Shown: positions 9,788 through 18,015 of the stretch, piece by piece
Numbering within the stretch: the first letter of the stretch is position 1
Layout of the letters: each line of letters starts with the position of its first letter
NCBI GenBank assembly: GCA_963834755.1
Contig: CAWICQ010000012.1
Coordinates: forward strand, 806,001 to 870,000
Direction: 5' to 3'
From: Dokdonella_A sp963834755
GTDB lineage: Bacteria; Pseudomonadota; Gammaproteobacteria; Xanthomonadales; Rhodanobacteraceae
Length of the DNA stretch: 64,000 nucleotides
Program-made: the position numbers and the translations under genes
Notes under the pieces: generated by a model
Seen by the model: only the letters and a program-made list of their open reading frames with translations
What the model was told of the DNA's origin: nothing
Databases searched by the model: none

Positions 9788-11295
9788 CGACGTGGAAACC
9801 TAGGCGCTACCGGGCGCGCGTGATGCGAATGGCCGCCGCTCGCTGTCACCTCGACGGAAGCCGGTTGTGACGGAATGCCGTTGGCGACGACAACCAGGTC
9901 GCTGGCGCCCGGCTCGACGTCCGCCGGCACGTCAAACGTCGTCGAGACCACCAGATCGCCGGTCGCCACGCCCATCGAGCTGTGGTCATGCGTGCGCGCG
10001 TATGTAACGTGCCCGCTCGCGTGATTGACGATGCGCACGAGCGGGTAGTTGGTCGCCGCCTGCAACTCGTCGCCAAGCGCTTGCGCCTGCGAGAGCCCGT
10101 TGAACTGCGTTCCGGAAATTGCGTAGCTTTGGCCGGGTTGTATGGTCGCAGGCGACTCGGAAATCGTCGGCGCCCACGCGGGATCCACAGCTTGCGCGGC
10201 GTCGGTCGCGTAGATCGCAACGGCGGCTCCGCTGATCAGTACTTCGCCGGTCGGCAGCGGCATCAGGAAACCGGCGTTGCCGGTCGAGGTCATCGTCAAG
10301 GCCGTCCCGTCGAACTCATAGGTCGCACCAGTGAAGCCGGCGACGACCACATTTCCATTCGGCAGCAGGGCTGCGCTTGCGTCGCCCGTATCTTCGCCCG
10401 GAGGAAAGTCGGGACCCTCGATCCACTGGCCCGAAGCGACGTCGAACACGGCCGAGTGCGCGACGTCCGTCGGACCTTCTCCGGCGGCGCCCGAGCAGAA
10501 AACCGTGTCGTTCGGCCGCAGCATGCAGGGACCGGTTTCGCCGGGCGGATCGTAGATGCCGCCCGGATATGCGACCGGTGCGAGGCCGTAATTCCACGTC
10601 AACGATTGCGGCGTCGGACCGAGACTGACCCACTGGCCCGCGCCCGCCGCATCGGTATAGAGATAACGTTCCGTGCTCGGTGTATTGAGCACATCGACGG
10701 TCAGCATCGAGCCGTCCGGCAGCAGCGTCCAGCCTTCCTCCGCATTGAAGTCCGCCTTGCCGGCAAAACCGAGCGCGGTCCAGGTCATTGTCGCGGGATC
10801 GAGTTCCGCCACGCGCATGTCGAGTTTGCCGCCGAGCACGAACTTGCCGTTCGGCATCACGCTCGAAGCCGAGTCGCCGATGAAATTCCATCCCGGCGGC
10901 GGCGCGACCTGGGTCCACGTGTCGGTGGCCGGATCGTAGATCGCGCCTTTGTTCGTCAGCGGGAACGGACCGTCGGGGTCGTTGTACTCGCCGCCTTCGA
11001 TCAGCACGCGTCCATCGGCGAGCACCGCGGAAGCAAACGCGAACGGCGCGTAGTTCCAAGCGAGCGGCAGCGAGGCGAGCTGCGACCAGGTGCCGTGCAG
11101 ATAGCTGCCCGATGTGTCGGGCGTCAGCTTCCACCAGTGCGTTGCGTCGGCGCCGCCCTGAAACATCACGGTCCCATCGGTCAGCAGAAACGGCAGTCCG
11201 ACGATCTCGCCCGGCTGATGCACGAGCGGCCGAACGGTCGCGGCGGCTGCGGCCACTGCGTTCGCCATAATGAATGCCGAAACGATGCGCTTCAT
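9784..11295 (-). CDS. Secreted Kelch-type beta-propeller protein
   Basis: A 503-residue exported protein with a Sec signal peptide over the first ~20 residues. The body consists of repeated Kelch-like blades: recurring 'G.VL..GG', 'YDP.T.TW' and 'LPNG.V.V.GG' patterns, for example 'IYDPATDTWTQV' and 'LLPNGNVVVAGF'. This resembles the propeller of galactose-oxidase-like proteins, followed by a C-terminal Ig-like region with 'PATIQPGQSYAISG'. I do not see the Tyr-Cys copper-radical site with confidence, so no enzymatic activity is claimed. Start chosen at 11295 because it begins the signal peptide. The long upstream in-frame extension is Arg-rich and non-coding in character. Confidence 0.82.
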   Translation of the reverse strand: MKRIVSAFIMANAVAAAAATVRPLVHQPGEIVGLPFLLTDGTVMFQGGADATHWWKLTPDTSGSYLHGTWSQLASLPLAWNYAPFAFASAVLADGRVLIEGGEYNDPDGPFPLTNKGAIYDPATDTWTQVAPPPGWNFIGDSASSVMPNGKFVLGGKLDMRVAELDPATMTWTALGFAGKADFNAEEGWTLLPDGSMLTVDVLNTPSTERYLYTDAAGAGQWVSLGPTPQSLTWNYGLAPVAYPGGIYDPPGETGPCMLRPNDTVFCSGAAGEGPTDVAHSAVFDVASGQWIEGPDFPPGEDTGDASAALLPNGNVVVAGFTGATYEFDGTALTMTSTGNAGFLMPLPTGEVLISGAAVAIYATDAAQAVDPAWAPTISESPATIQPGQSYAISGTQFNGLSQAQALGDELQAATNYPLVRIVNHASGHVTYARTHDHSSMGVATGDLVVSTTFDVPADVEPGASDLVVVANGIPSQPASVEVTASGGHSHHARPVAPRFPRR

Positions 11296-12113
11296 GCCAT
11301 GTCCCCGGTGGTCGGCGCCTGCCCGAAGTATGTTGTGGCCGCCGTCTACGAGTCCATACGTAGATTGCGCTCTTGCGCCAGTACGAACGGATCTTGTCGT
11401 GTAGCGGCAGGGTGACTTCGGCGATCCGCAGTCTGAGAGTCTCTGAACGTCTCGTGCGTGCGTTGGGCGTTGCTGATCGAGAGAAGCCGTTCGAGAGAAT
11501 CCGTGCGGCGTCATCATGCGGGCGCACCGGCTTGAAAAGCCGGCGCAATTGCGCTGCTGCGGCCGGTCTAGCGTGCGCAACATCGGACGACGAGGCCGGT
11601 GAAACGAAGGAAGGCTTAGCGGGATGGCCAGGGTGGAATCCTTGCGGCTCACAGGCCTCGGTCGACGAGGTTTGGGCTTGCTTCCTCCTCGTCTCATGTA
11701 TATGGAATGTCTATTATGTAAAATAATGCTCAGGCCGGGATAAGGCTTGGTACCCGCAATGCCAGCACGTCCCTCCCATCGGTCGCACTCGATCTGCCCG
11801 ACGTTCCCCGCATCGGTAAGTTAGGCAGCGAACACACACGCGCGCTCGTTCGCCGACGGCGACTCCGAACGACTCGTTGTGAAGCGTCACGCCTGAACCG
11901 TGCATCGCGACCTCCTGCAACGTTCCGCACAGTGCGCGCGCCTGTGGCCGCGTCGATCAACCACATTCGCCCGCACATTCTCTAAAAGACATCAACGCAT
12001 CCGCGCTATTCGCTCGCGTTCCGAACATGAAAGAACGTTCAGCAAGTCGCTCTTTGTAACCCGAGCGGACTCTACTAATATGACTTTGCGGATTCCAAAA
12101 CGAGGCGATTTTC
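11296..12113. other. Long intergenic region, no convincing gene
   Basis: About 820 bases separate the divergently transcribed propeller gene and sigma-54 regulator. Short open frames exist, but none has a convincing ribosome site or protein-like composition. The stretch 11690-11740 is unusually AT-rich for this genome and contains a short inverted repeat (ATTAT/ATAAT, 11713-11727). Promoters for both flanking genes should lie here. A decayed gene or a small RNA cannot be excluded. Confidence 0.5.
12054..12081 (+). promoter_or_regulatory. Candidate sigma-70 promoter for the sigma-54 regulator
   Basis: TTGTAA (12054-12059) and TAATAT (12076-12081) are separated by 16 bases, about 32 bases upstream of the coding start. 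A 'CGAGG' ribosome site is placed correctly before the ATG. The match is moderate and the start site is inferred only. Confidence 0.4.
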
Positions 12114-13499
12114 ATGCCGGCGTCTCCTCTCGCGGGCAATGTGTTGCTGGTCGACGACAACGCCGAATTCCAGGCCATCGTTGCCGACTTCGCGAAGCTG
12201 TCGGGCTGCAAGGTCACCTGCGCCTCGACGCTGCACGCCGCGCGCCAGCTTACCTCCGGCGATCAGTTCGACCTTCTGATGGTCGATCTGGATTTGCCCG
12301 ATGGCAACGGTCTCGACCTGATCGACGAAATCGATCTCACCGCGCACGGGCAGATCGCGATCGTCACCGGTCATCCGACCATCGAAACCGCCGCGCGCGC
12401 GGTGCGCTCGCCGGTCGTCGAATATCTGCTGAAGCCGGTCGGCGCCGATGCGCTCAGCAAGCTTATCGAGCGCGCGCACGCACGCGCGCAGACGCGTCGC
12501 CCATCCGAAGCGCGCGAGCTCGGCGGAATGCTCGGCAAAAGCGTCGTGATGCACGATCTGTTCGAGAAGATCAGGCGCGTCGCGCCGCTCGATGTGTGCG
12601 TCCTCGTGCACGGCGAAAGCGGCACCGGCAAGGAACTCGTCGCGCGTGCGCTTCACGAGCTGAGCGGACGGAGCGGAAGCTTCGTCGCCGTCAATTGCGG
12701 TGCGATCGCGCCAGATCTTCTCAGCAGTCAGCTGTTCGGCCACGAGCGTGGCTCTTTCACCGGTGCTTTGCAGTCGCACGCCGGCTTCTTCGAGCGAGCC
12801 CAGGGCGGCACGTTGTTCCTCGACGAAATCACCGAGATGCCGCTGCCGTTACAGGTCTATCTGCTGCGCGTGCTCGAATCGCGAACGCTGACTCGCGTCG
12901 GCGGATCGCGCGAAATCGAAGTCGACGTGCGCGTCGTCGCGGCGACCAATCGCGATCCGCAAAAGGCAGTCAGCGATGGCAGCCTGCGCCCGGATCTCTA
13001 CTATCGCCTGCTCGAATTCCCGCTGTCGGTGCCCGCGCTCCGTGAACGGCGCGAGGATATTCCGCCGCTCGCGCAATATTTTCTCGATCGTCTCAACGAG
13101 CGTTACGGCACCCGGCGTACGTTCGCGCCGAACACGCTGCGTCAACTTGTCGAGCGGCCGTGGCCCGGCAACGTGCGCGAGCTGAGGCACACGATTCAGC
13201 GTCATTACATCCTGGCCGACGACGGCCCGATCGAAATACAGCCCGAACAGCTGTTCCGGGCCATCGACGAGAGCGATGGATCGGTGCGCTTCCGCGTCGG
13301 CATGACGTTCGAAGATATAGAACGCGAAATGCTGTTGAAGACCCTCGCCTACTACAACAACAACAAGCGCCAGGCCGCGCGCGCGCTCGGCATCACCGCA
13401 AAGACGGTCTACAACCGGCTGCTGCGTTACCGGTCGCTCGGTCTGATCGACGACGCGCTGCTGGGTTCGCCGCCCGAAGAGGAAGCCGCGATCGAGTGA
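12114..13499 (+). CDS. Sigma-54-dependent response regulator, NtrC family
   Basis: A 461-residue three-domain regulator. An N-terminal receiver (about 8-125) has acidic pair Asp14/Asp15, phospho-acceptor Asp58 in 'MVDLDLPDG' and Lys107. The AAA+ sigma-54 interaction domain (about 138-375) has Walker A 'GESGTGKE' (167-174), the sigma-54 contact loop 'GSFTGA' (213-218, the common Ser variant of GAFTGA), Walker B 'GGTLFLDE' and 'RPDLYYRL'. A C-terminal Fis-type HTH (about 425-447) ends in 'KTVYNRLLRY'. It should activate RpoN-dependent promoters on phosphorylation. No kinase is adjacent in an operon, but an orphan soluble histidine kinase lies 1.1 kb away beyond ku. Regulon unknown. Confidence 0.93.
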   Translation: MPASPLAGNVLLVDDNAEFQAIVADFAKLSGCKVTCASTLHAARQLTSGDQFDLLMVDLDLPDGNGLDLIDEIDLTAHGQIAIVTGHPTIETAARAVRSPVVEYLLKPVGADALSKLIERAHARAQTRRPSEARELGGMLGKSVVMHDLFEKIRRVAPLDVCVLVHGESGTGKELVARALHELSGRSGSFVAVNCGAIAPDLLSSQLFGHERGSFTGALQSHAGFFERAQGGTLFLDEITEMPLPLQVYLLRVLESRTLTRVGGSREIEVDVRVVAATNRDPQKAVSDGSLRPDLYYRLLEFPLSVPALRERREDIPPLAQYFLDRLNERYGTRRTFAPNTLRQLVERPWPGNVRELRHTIQRHYILADDGPIEIQPEQLFRAIDESDGSVRFRVGMTFEDIEREMLLKTLAYYNNNKRQAARALGITAKTVYNRLLRYRSLGLIDDALLGSPPEEEAAIE

Positions 13500-13602
13500 C
13501 ACCGCTGCCGTCGCACGGCGCACTGCCTCCGCCGCTCATCCGGCAAACGGCCTTCGCATCCCGCGAACTTCCAGTTTGAGAACGCAGTCGTGCAGGCTGA
13601 TC

Positions 13603-14487
13603 TCAAGCGGACTTGCGGCGCCGCCTGGGTGTCTTCGCCGCCTTCTTCGCCTGCGCCGCGCGCGCGCGCTTCGATGCCGGCGTGCGCTTGCTCGAGGCGA
13701 TGCTATCGCGCAGCAGTGCCATGAAATCGACGACATTGGTCGTCGCATTCTCTGGCGCGGCGCCTTCTTCGCCCTCCGCCGGCTTGACCACACCCTTACT
13801 CTTCAGGCGCTTCTCGATGACCTTGTGCAGGCGATCGCGGAATTCATCGCGATAGGACGCCGGCTCCCACCTGCTCGCCATCGATTCGATCAACTGTCGC
13901 GCCATCTGGAGCTCGGGTTTGGCGACGCGATATTCCGATGCGGATCCCGCCGGAATCTTGTAGTCGTCGACATCCACGAGCTCTTGCGGATAGCGCAGCA
14001 ACATCAGGATCAACGCCTGGCCCTGCGGCATTACGGCGCAAAGATATTCGCGCGTGCGGATGACGACATGTGCAATGCCGATCTTGCCGGTGCTGGCGAG
14101 CGTGTCGCGCAAAAGCACGTAGCCTTTCTCGGCCTTCTTTCCCGGCACGAGCACGTAGGGTTTTTCGTAATAGACCGGACTGATCTCGCCGGCATCGACG
14201 AACGCATCGATCTCGATCGCCTCGTGGCTTTCCGGCGCCGCCGCCTTCAGATCTTCTTCTTCGATGACGACGTAGCCGCCTTTGCGATATTCGAACGCCT
14301 TGACGATATCCTTCCACGGAACTTCTTCGCCCGTTTCGGCGTTCACGCGTTCGTAGCGGATCGGCGCGTTGTCGCGACTGTCGAGCATTCGAAAGTGCAG
14401 ATCCGTGCGGCGCTCGCCCGGCATCAGCTGTACGGGCACGTTGAGGAGGCCGAAAGACAGAGTGCCGTTCCAGATCGGGCGTGCCAT
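13603..14487 (-). CDS. ku: Ku DNA-end-binding protein (NHEJ)
   Basis: A 294-residue bacterial Ku homodimer subunit. It starts 'MARPIWNGTLSFGLLNVPVQ', the standard family opening, and covers the whole Ku core ('IRYERVNAETGEEVPW', 'YVLLRDTLASTGKIGIA', 'VMPQGQALILMLLRYP'). The C-terminal ~45 residues are rich in Lys, Arg and Ala, as in Ku proteins with an extended basic tail that aids DNA threading. Ku recruits ligase LigD to double-strand breaks in non-homologous end joining. No ligD is present in the window, so it must be elsewhere if the pathway is complete. The gene is on the minus strand, convergent with the sigma-54 regulator. Confidence 0.95.
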   Translation of the reverse strand: MARPIWNGTLSFGLLNVPVQLMPGERRTDLHFRMLDSRDNAPIRYERVNAETGEEVPWKDIVKAFEYRKGGYVVIEEEDLKAAAPESHEAIEIDAFVDAGEISPVYYEKPYVLVPGKKAEKGYVLLRDTLASTGKIGIAHVVIRTREYLCAVMPQGQALILMLLRYPQELVDVDDYKIPAGSASEYRVAKPELQMARQLIESMASRWEPASYRDEFRDRLHKVIEKRLKSKGVVKPAEGEEGAAPENATTNVVDFMALLRDSIASSKRTPASKRARAAQAKKAAKTPRRRRKSA

Positions 14488-14638
14488 GACGAGCCTCCTT
14501 ATCGAGTCATTCGTATCGCCGCGTCAATGCAGTGCGCCGACGACGCGTCGACAGAAGCCTAGCGCGCGCTTCCTGAATCGATGTCGTGGAATGGCCGGCT
14601 GAGCGACCGAAGGCCGTATGTCGAAGCCGTCACGCGGA

Positions 14639-15532
14639 TCAGGGCAGCGGAATGCCGAGCGTCACCGTCGTTCCGCTGCCGACGCAGCTTTCGATGGCGG
14701 CCGCACCGCCGGCGCGCCGCAGCGCGTCCCTGACCTGCGCAAGACCTGTGCCGCGCCAGGGCTCGGCGCTCTTGGTCGTGAAGAATAGATCGAACGCCCG
14801 GTGTCGAATGTCGTCGGACATTCCCGAGCCCGTGTCCTTGACTGCGATCACGATGTATTGGCGCGCTTTGTCGGCGTGCATTTCCGCGCCGGAAGCGTTC
14901 CGCGTCGAGACGATGATGCTGCCGGTGCCGGACATCGCTTCGCGCGCGTTCCGCAGCAGATTGTCGAGTGCGGCGGCGAGAAACGCGCCGTCGACCATGA
15001 CATCGTGCGGCTCCGCGTCGAGTTGCGTTTGAACATCGATGGCTCGACCTTTCGCGTTGCCGAATTCGCGCACGACGGCGAGAATCAATGCATGCACGTC
15101 GATACGCGTCGCGCTCTCGCACGCTTGCGATGCCGCTGCGAGACGATCGGTCAACGTGCGCCCGCGCTTGATGATCTCGATCGCGTTGGAAAGGAAACCA
15201 TTCGCCTTGGCCTGATCACCGACGCGCATGGCGACTTCCACACTGGTCAAGGTCACGGCCAGCACATTGTTGAAATCGTGAGCGAGCTGCCCGGTCAGCT
15301 GTCCCATGGTTTCCGGGCGGAGGCCTTCTGCCGGCGGTCCATCGGATGCGCCTTGCGACTCATCTTCCGAGCGAGCGACTGGATCGATCATGCCGGAATC
15401 ATACTCACCGCTGTGAGTGCGCGCACCGGCGGCGCGGGATTTCGCGCCCGAGTTGGGCACCGCCGAAGTCGGACGCCGATCGCCGACGCTGGCCTCTGCA
15501 TGTTCATGGATTGCTGGATGGAGAATGCTCAT
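14639..15532 (-). CDS. Soluble histidine kinase without sensor domain
   Basis: A 297-residue protein with a HisKA dimerisation helix carrying the phospho-accepting His85 in 'GQLAHDFNNVLAV' and a HATPase domain: N box 'ALDNLLRNAREAM' (Asn191), G1 'VKDTGSGM' (about 231-238), F box 'FFTTK' and G2 'GTGL' (261-264). The 'HDFNN' H-box places it with kinases usually found at the end of PAS- or receiver-linked hybrids. Here the N-terminal ~70 residues are low-complexity with no recognisable sensor or membrane segment. An internal ATG at 15391 could be the real start. It lies upstream of ku on the same strand; the nearest response regulator is the sigma-54 type across ku. Confidence 0.88.
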   Translation of the reverse strand: MSILHPAIHEHAEASVGDRRPTSAVPNSGAKSRAAGARTHSGEYDSGMIDPVARSEDESQGASDGPPAEGLRPETMGQLTGQLAHDFNNVLAVTLTSVEVAMRVGDQAKANGFLSNAIEIIKRGRTLTDRLAAASQACESATRIDVHALILAVVREFGNAKGRAIDVQTQLDAEPHDVMVDGAFLAAALDNLLRNAREAMSGTGSIIVSTRNASGAEMHADKARQYIVIAVKDTGSGMSDDIRHRAFDLFFTTKSAEPWRGTGLAQVRDALRRAGGAAAIESCVGSGTTVTLGIPLP

Positions 15533-15706
15533 GATCTGCGATGTGACGAGCCCGCCAAAAGTGGACTCCGGTCTCCGCTCGCGCCCTCCCTTCTGTTATC
15601 GAGCTTTTCCATTCGCGCATTCTTGTTGCGAAGAAGCGCCTGATTTCTGCCAGGTCCGAAACCATCGCCGCATATCGCAGGCAGCGATGGTTTCCGATCG
15701 ATCGCT

Positions 15707-16033
15707 TTATTCGCCGATGACTTCGCCCGCAGCAATTGCGACGACGGGCGCGCGTTGCACCTGCTTGATGTCGGTGACCGGCTGCGACTTCAAAGCGCCG
15801 CGATGGCTTGCCTCGCCGCCTTTGCGGCCGATCGCTGCCATGTGTGCGCGGTTCGCGCTGACGACTTCGCCGCCTTTGCGTCCCGCCGCGCGTGCTTCCT
15901 CCGAAGAGAATTCGTGCGCCGTGCCTTGCTCGTGCGCGGCGCGGCCGCCTCGGCTCGCGATGCTTTTCTGCTTGGCGGCATCCATGGAAGCGAAGCCACG
16001 ACCGCGGGAGCGTTCATTCAATTGCGCATTCAT
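15707..16033 (-). CDS. KGG-repeat stress-induced protein
   Basis: A 108-residue hydrophilic protein with repeats of the KGG/stress-induced family (YciG and GsiB-like): 'SRGGRAAHEQGTAHEF', 'AGRKGGEVVSANR' and 'IGRKGGEASHRG'. The first repeat has RGG in place of KGG. These short disordered repeats resemble plant LEA-type sequences and are typical of general-stress or stationary-phase proteins; the biochemical role is unclear. A good ribosome site (GAGGT, seven bases before the ATG) supports the start at 16033. The last ~30 residues are not repeat-like. Confidence 0.9.
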   Translation of the reverse strand: MNAQLNERSRGRGFASMDAAKQKSIASRGGRAAHEQGTAHEFSSEEARAAGRKGGEVVSANRAHMAAIGRKGGEASHRGALKSQPVTDIKQVQRAPVVAIAAGEVIGE

Positions 16034-16039
16034 GCAGGT

Positions 16040-16447
16040 TTACCTCGTTGGTGGGTTGGATGCCAAAGCAGCAGGGGTGCTTTGCTTTCCGGCGGGGCGA
16101 ACGGGCATCGCGATCCGCGGGAAATTGGGAAATCGGTTGGCCGGCCGGGTCGGCGAGGTTCGACGGTGCGCGATGCGATCTGCGTCGCGCACTGAGCGGA
16201 TCGATCCCGCGCGATGCAACGTCTTCCACGCAGCCGACGATCGCGGACGCACGCGCACGATGTTCTCGCCGAGACGGCGTATCGAAATGACGTCGACGAA
16301 GCGCACCATCAGGTACAACATGCCCTCATAGCGCACGCGCCCATGTTCGAGCGGCCTGCCGACGCTGGTGCGAGGCCGTGCGAATCCCTCGCCACGCTCC
16401 GACCGAACGACTGCAGCGCTCGCGAGATGGACACCCACGTCGTCCAT
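16040..16447 (-). CDS. Hypothetical protein, possible small gene
   Basis: An open frame of 135 residues directly upstream of the KGG gene on the same strand. The ATG at 16447 follows a GGAG sequence by five bases, and third codon positions are mostly G or C, as in real genes here. The middle ('YLMVRFVDVISIRRLGENI') has an amphipathic pattern; the C-terminus is Arg/Pro-rich and may be unstructured. I recognise no family. It could be a chance frame in GC-rich DNA. Confidence 0.3.
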   Translation of the reverse strand: MDDVGVHLASAAVVRSERGEGFARPRTSVGRPLEHGRVRYEGMLYLMVRFVDVISIRRLGENIVRVRPRSSAAWKTLHRAGSIRSVRDADRIAHRRTSPTRPANRFPNFPRIAMPVRPAGKQSTPAALASNPPTR

Positions 16448-16646
16448 GTGATCTCCGGATGAATGAATCGGCAACCGGGGCCGTCTCTGCAGACGGCGTG
16501 CCACGCCGGGACGTCGCGATACCGCGCAGCCCGGTTGCCGCCGCGCGGAAAACTATTCCGCCTTGTGGATGTTTTTTCCTGCTGGCGTCCCGAGCGACAT
16601 CCACTTCGAGCGGCTCGGGCAGGGCCTTCCAGCATGGTCAACGAAT

Positions 16647-16677
16647 AAAAAAAAGGGCGGCCCAATCGGGCTGCCCC
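16647..16677 (-). terminator. Strong intrinsic terminator, minus strand
   Basis: On the minus strand a 9-bp GC stem (one mismatch, tetraloop GATT) at 16655-16676 is followed by eight consecutive T. This is a textbook Rho-independent terminator. The transcript it ends must start to the right, where no established gene lies on the minus strand before tadA at 17500. Confidence 0.75.
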
Positions 16678-16726
16678 AAATGTCGGCGCTGTGGCGAGAA
16701 GGACGTCATCGCCGTGGGGGGGGAAA

Positions 16727-16846
16727 TCAGTCCGACCTGCCCGCTTCAGCAAGCAACATGCCATTTTGGATTGCGCGCGGCATGCGATCCGCAAGCATTT
16801 CGCGACGAATTAATTTCCGCGCAAGGGAGACATTTTCACGATGCAT
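16727..16846 (-). CDS. Candidate 39-residue small protein
   Basis: ATG at 16846 opens a 39-residue frame ending 49 bases before the strong minus-strand terminator. The product is charged and plausibly helical, with 'NVSLARKLIRREMLADR' in its first half. No well-placed ribosome site is visible: a GGAG lies about 15 bases upstream, too far for a typical start. It is listed because of the terminator; a non-coding RNA is an equal alternative. Confidence 0.22.
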   Translation of the reverse strand: MHRENVSLARKLIRREMLADRMPRAIQNGMLLAEAGRSD

Positions 16847-17182
16847 CGATGAAGTCGCGCCGCTCCGGAAAGGTGAACGGATGCACGCGAAAGGTACGTC
16901 GCACGAGTGCGACCGCTGTCGGTATCCCGGTCGATGTTCGCGCCGGCGGCAAATGGACCGACCGCCCCGGCCAAGAACGGCAAGCGACGTGCCATTTTCG
17001 TGGCGACGCATCGGCGGGACGGTTCAGTGCGGCACAGTGGCGGCAACACGCCGTCGAAAATTTTCGCGCCGTACGTCGAATTTGCGCGGCGTTCGAGCCT
17101 CCCCTGACCTGCGTGTTGAAGTTGAGCGTTGGATCGAAACTTGCCTCTGCCTCTCAGCGGCACCGACAAGGGGACCTTGGCC

Positions 17183-17404
17183 ATGGTCGTTCTGGACGAC
17201 TCGAGCTGGATCAGTACCGCATCCGCTTTGCCCGTCGATGGTCAACCGGTCGAGTTCATGCTGGGCGCCCGCGAGTGCCCGATCATCGGCGTGTATTCGC
17301 AGGACGGATTCCGCTCGCGCTGGACGCGTTACGCCGCCGAGCTTGTGTGCAAGTGGCGCGGCGCGGCGGAAAATGCGGGCACCGCGGCTCATTGGGCGAA
17401 CTGA
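17183..17404 (+). CDS. Small hypothetical protein
   Basis: A 73-residue protein starting at the ATG at 17183, which follows 'AAGGGGA' by about eight bases, the best ribosome site in this area. It reads 'VEFMLGARECPIIGVYSQDG' then 'FRSRWTRYAAELVCKWR', a compact pattern of strands with several Trp and Arg. The family is unknown to me. It is isolated: tadA converges from the right and a long gap lies to the left. Confidence 0.55.
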   Translation: MVVLDDSSWISTASALPVDGQPVEFMLGARECPIIGVYSQDGFRSRWTRYAAELVCKWRGAAENAGTAAHWAN

Positions 17405-17499
17405 ACGACGCACGAGCCACGGTAATGAGTTTTCCGGCGGCCGATCGTCGCCGTGATTGAAAACGGTCCGGCGCCGCTTTCTTGCGCGCGGCTCCGGTC

Positions 17500-17958
17500 C
17501 TAACGCCGGGTGCGAAAGAAGCCCTTCAACAGGGCGCCGGCCTCTTCTCCGAGCACGCCTTCGTCGACCTCCACGCGATGGTTGTGCCGCTCGTGCTGCA
17601 ACACGTCGAACACGCTGCCGGCCGCGCCGGTTTTTGGATCGCGAGCACCGAATATCACGCGCGCAATGCGTGCATGCACGATCGCGCCGGCGCACATCGC
17701 GCAAGGTTCGAGCGTCACATAGAGCTCGGCGCCGGGGAATCGATAGTTGCCAAGCCTGCGGCCGGCGTCGCGCATCGCGAGCACTTCGGCGTGCGCAGTT
17801 GGATCGGATGCCGCGATATTGCGATTCCATCCTTCGCCGATCAGTTTGCCATCGGCAACCAGCACGGCGCCGACGGGCACTTCGCCCTCGGCCGCTTCGG
17901 CGTGCCGCGCCAGTTCCAGCGCACGTGTCATCCAGAGCGCGTCGTTGTCGAATGCCAT
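17500..17958 (-). CDS. tadA: tRNA-specific adenosine deaminase
   Basis: A 152-residue zinc deaminase that converts the wobble adenosine 34 of tRNA-Arg(ACG) to inosine, an essential step for decoding CGN arginine codons. The zinc site is visible: His56 and catalytic Glu58 in 'HAEV', and Cys86/Cys89 in 'PCAMC'. The C-terminus contains the tRNA-binding 'FGARDPKTGAAGSVFD' loop typical of TadA. Length is normal for the family. It lies 58 bases downstream of guaA on the same strand. Confidence 0.95.
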   Translation of the reverse strand: MAFDNDALWMTRALELARHAEAAEGEVPVGAVLVADGKLIGEGWNRNIAASDPTAHAEVLAMRDAGRRLGNYRFPGAELYVTLEPCAMCAGAIVHARIARVIFGARDPKTGAAGSVFDVLQHERHNHRVEVDEGVLGEEAGALLKGFFRTRR

Positions 17959-18015
17959 GGGAGAACGGCCTGATTCATGAAACGAGCGGGCGATTCGCAG
18001 GCCCGTCGACGAGCC

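Larger units (their letters stand above)
16448..17182. other. Intergenic region with an orphan terminator
   Basis: No gene here is convincing on either strand apart from a 39-residue candidate at 16727-16846. The region contains a run of eight G (16716-16723), a strong intrinsic terminator pointing left (16647-16677) and local AT-rich patches. A terminator with no obvious gene in front of it suggests a small RNA or small protein transcribed leftward. Confidence 0.45.

Noticed and set aside
11714..11920. A 68-codon minus-strand frame with several Cys, hinting at a zinc ribbon
   Set aside because: Cys spacing does not match a known ribbon, and there is no ribosome site; left as intergenic.
16040..16447. 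Possible BrnT-like toxin in the frame upstream of the KGG gene
   Set aside because: A vague resemblance of the middle segment needs insertions to align, and no BrnA-like antitoxin follows; kept only as a hypothetical protein.
16716..16723. Run of eight G considered as a sequencing error causing a lost gene
   Set aside because: Adding or removing one or two bases there did not join frames into a recognisable protein by eye.
16378..17460. A 360-codon plus-strand frame through the gap before tadA
   Set aside because: No good start or ribosome site, Arg/Cys-rich and motif-free; a separate, shorter frame with a proper ribosome site (17183-17404) lies within it.
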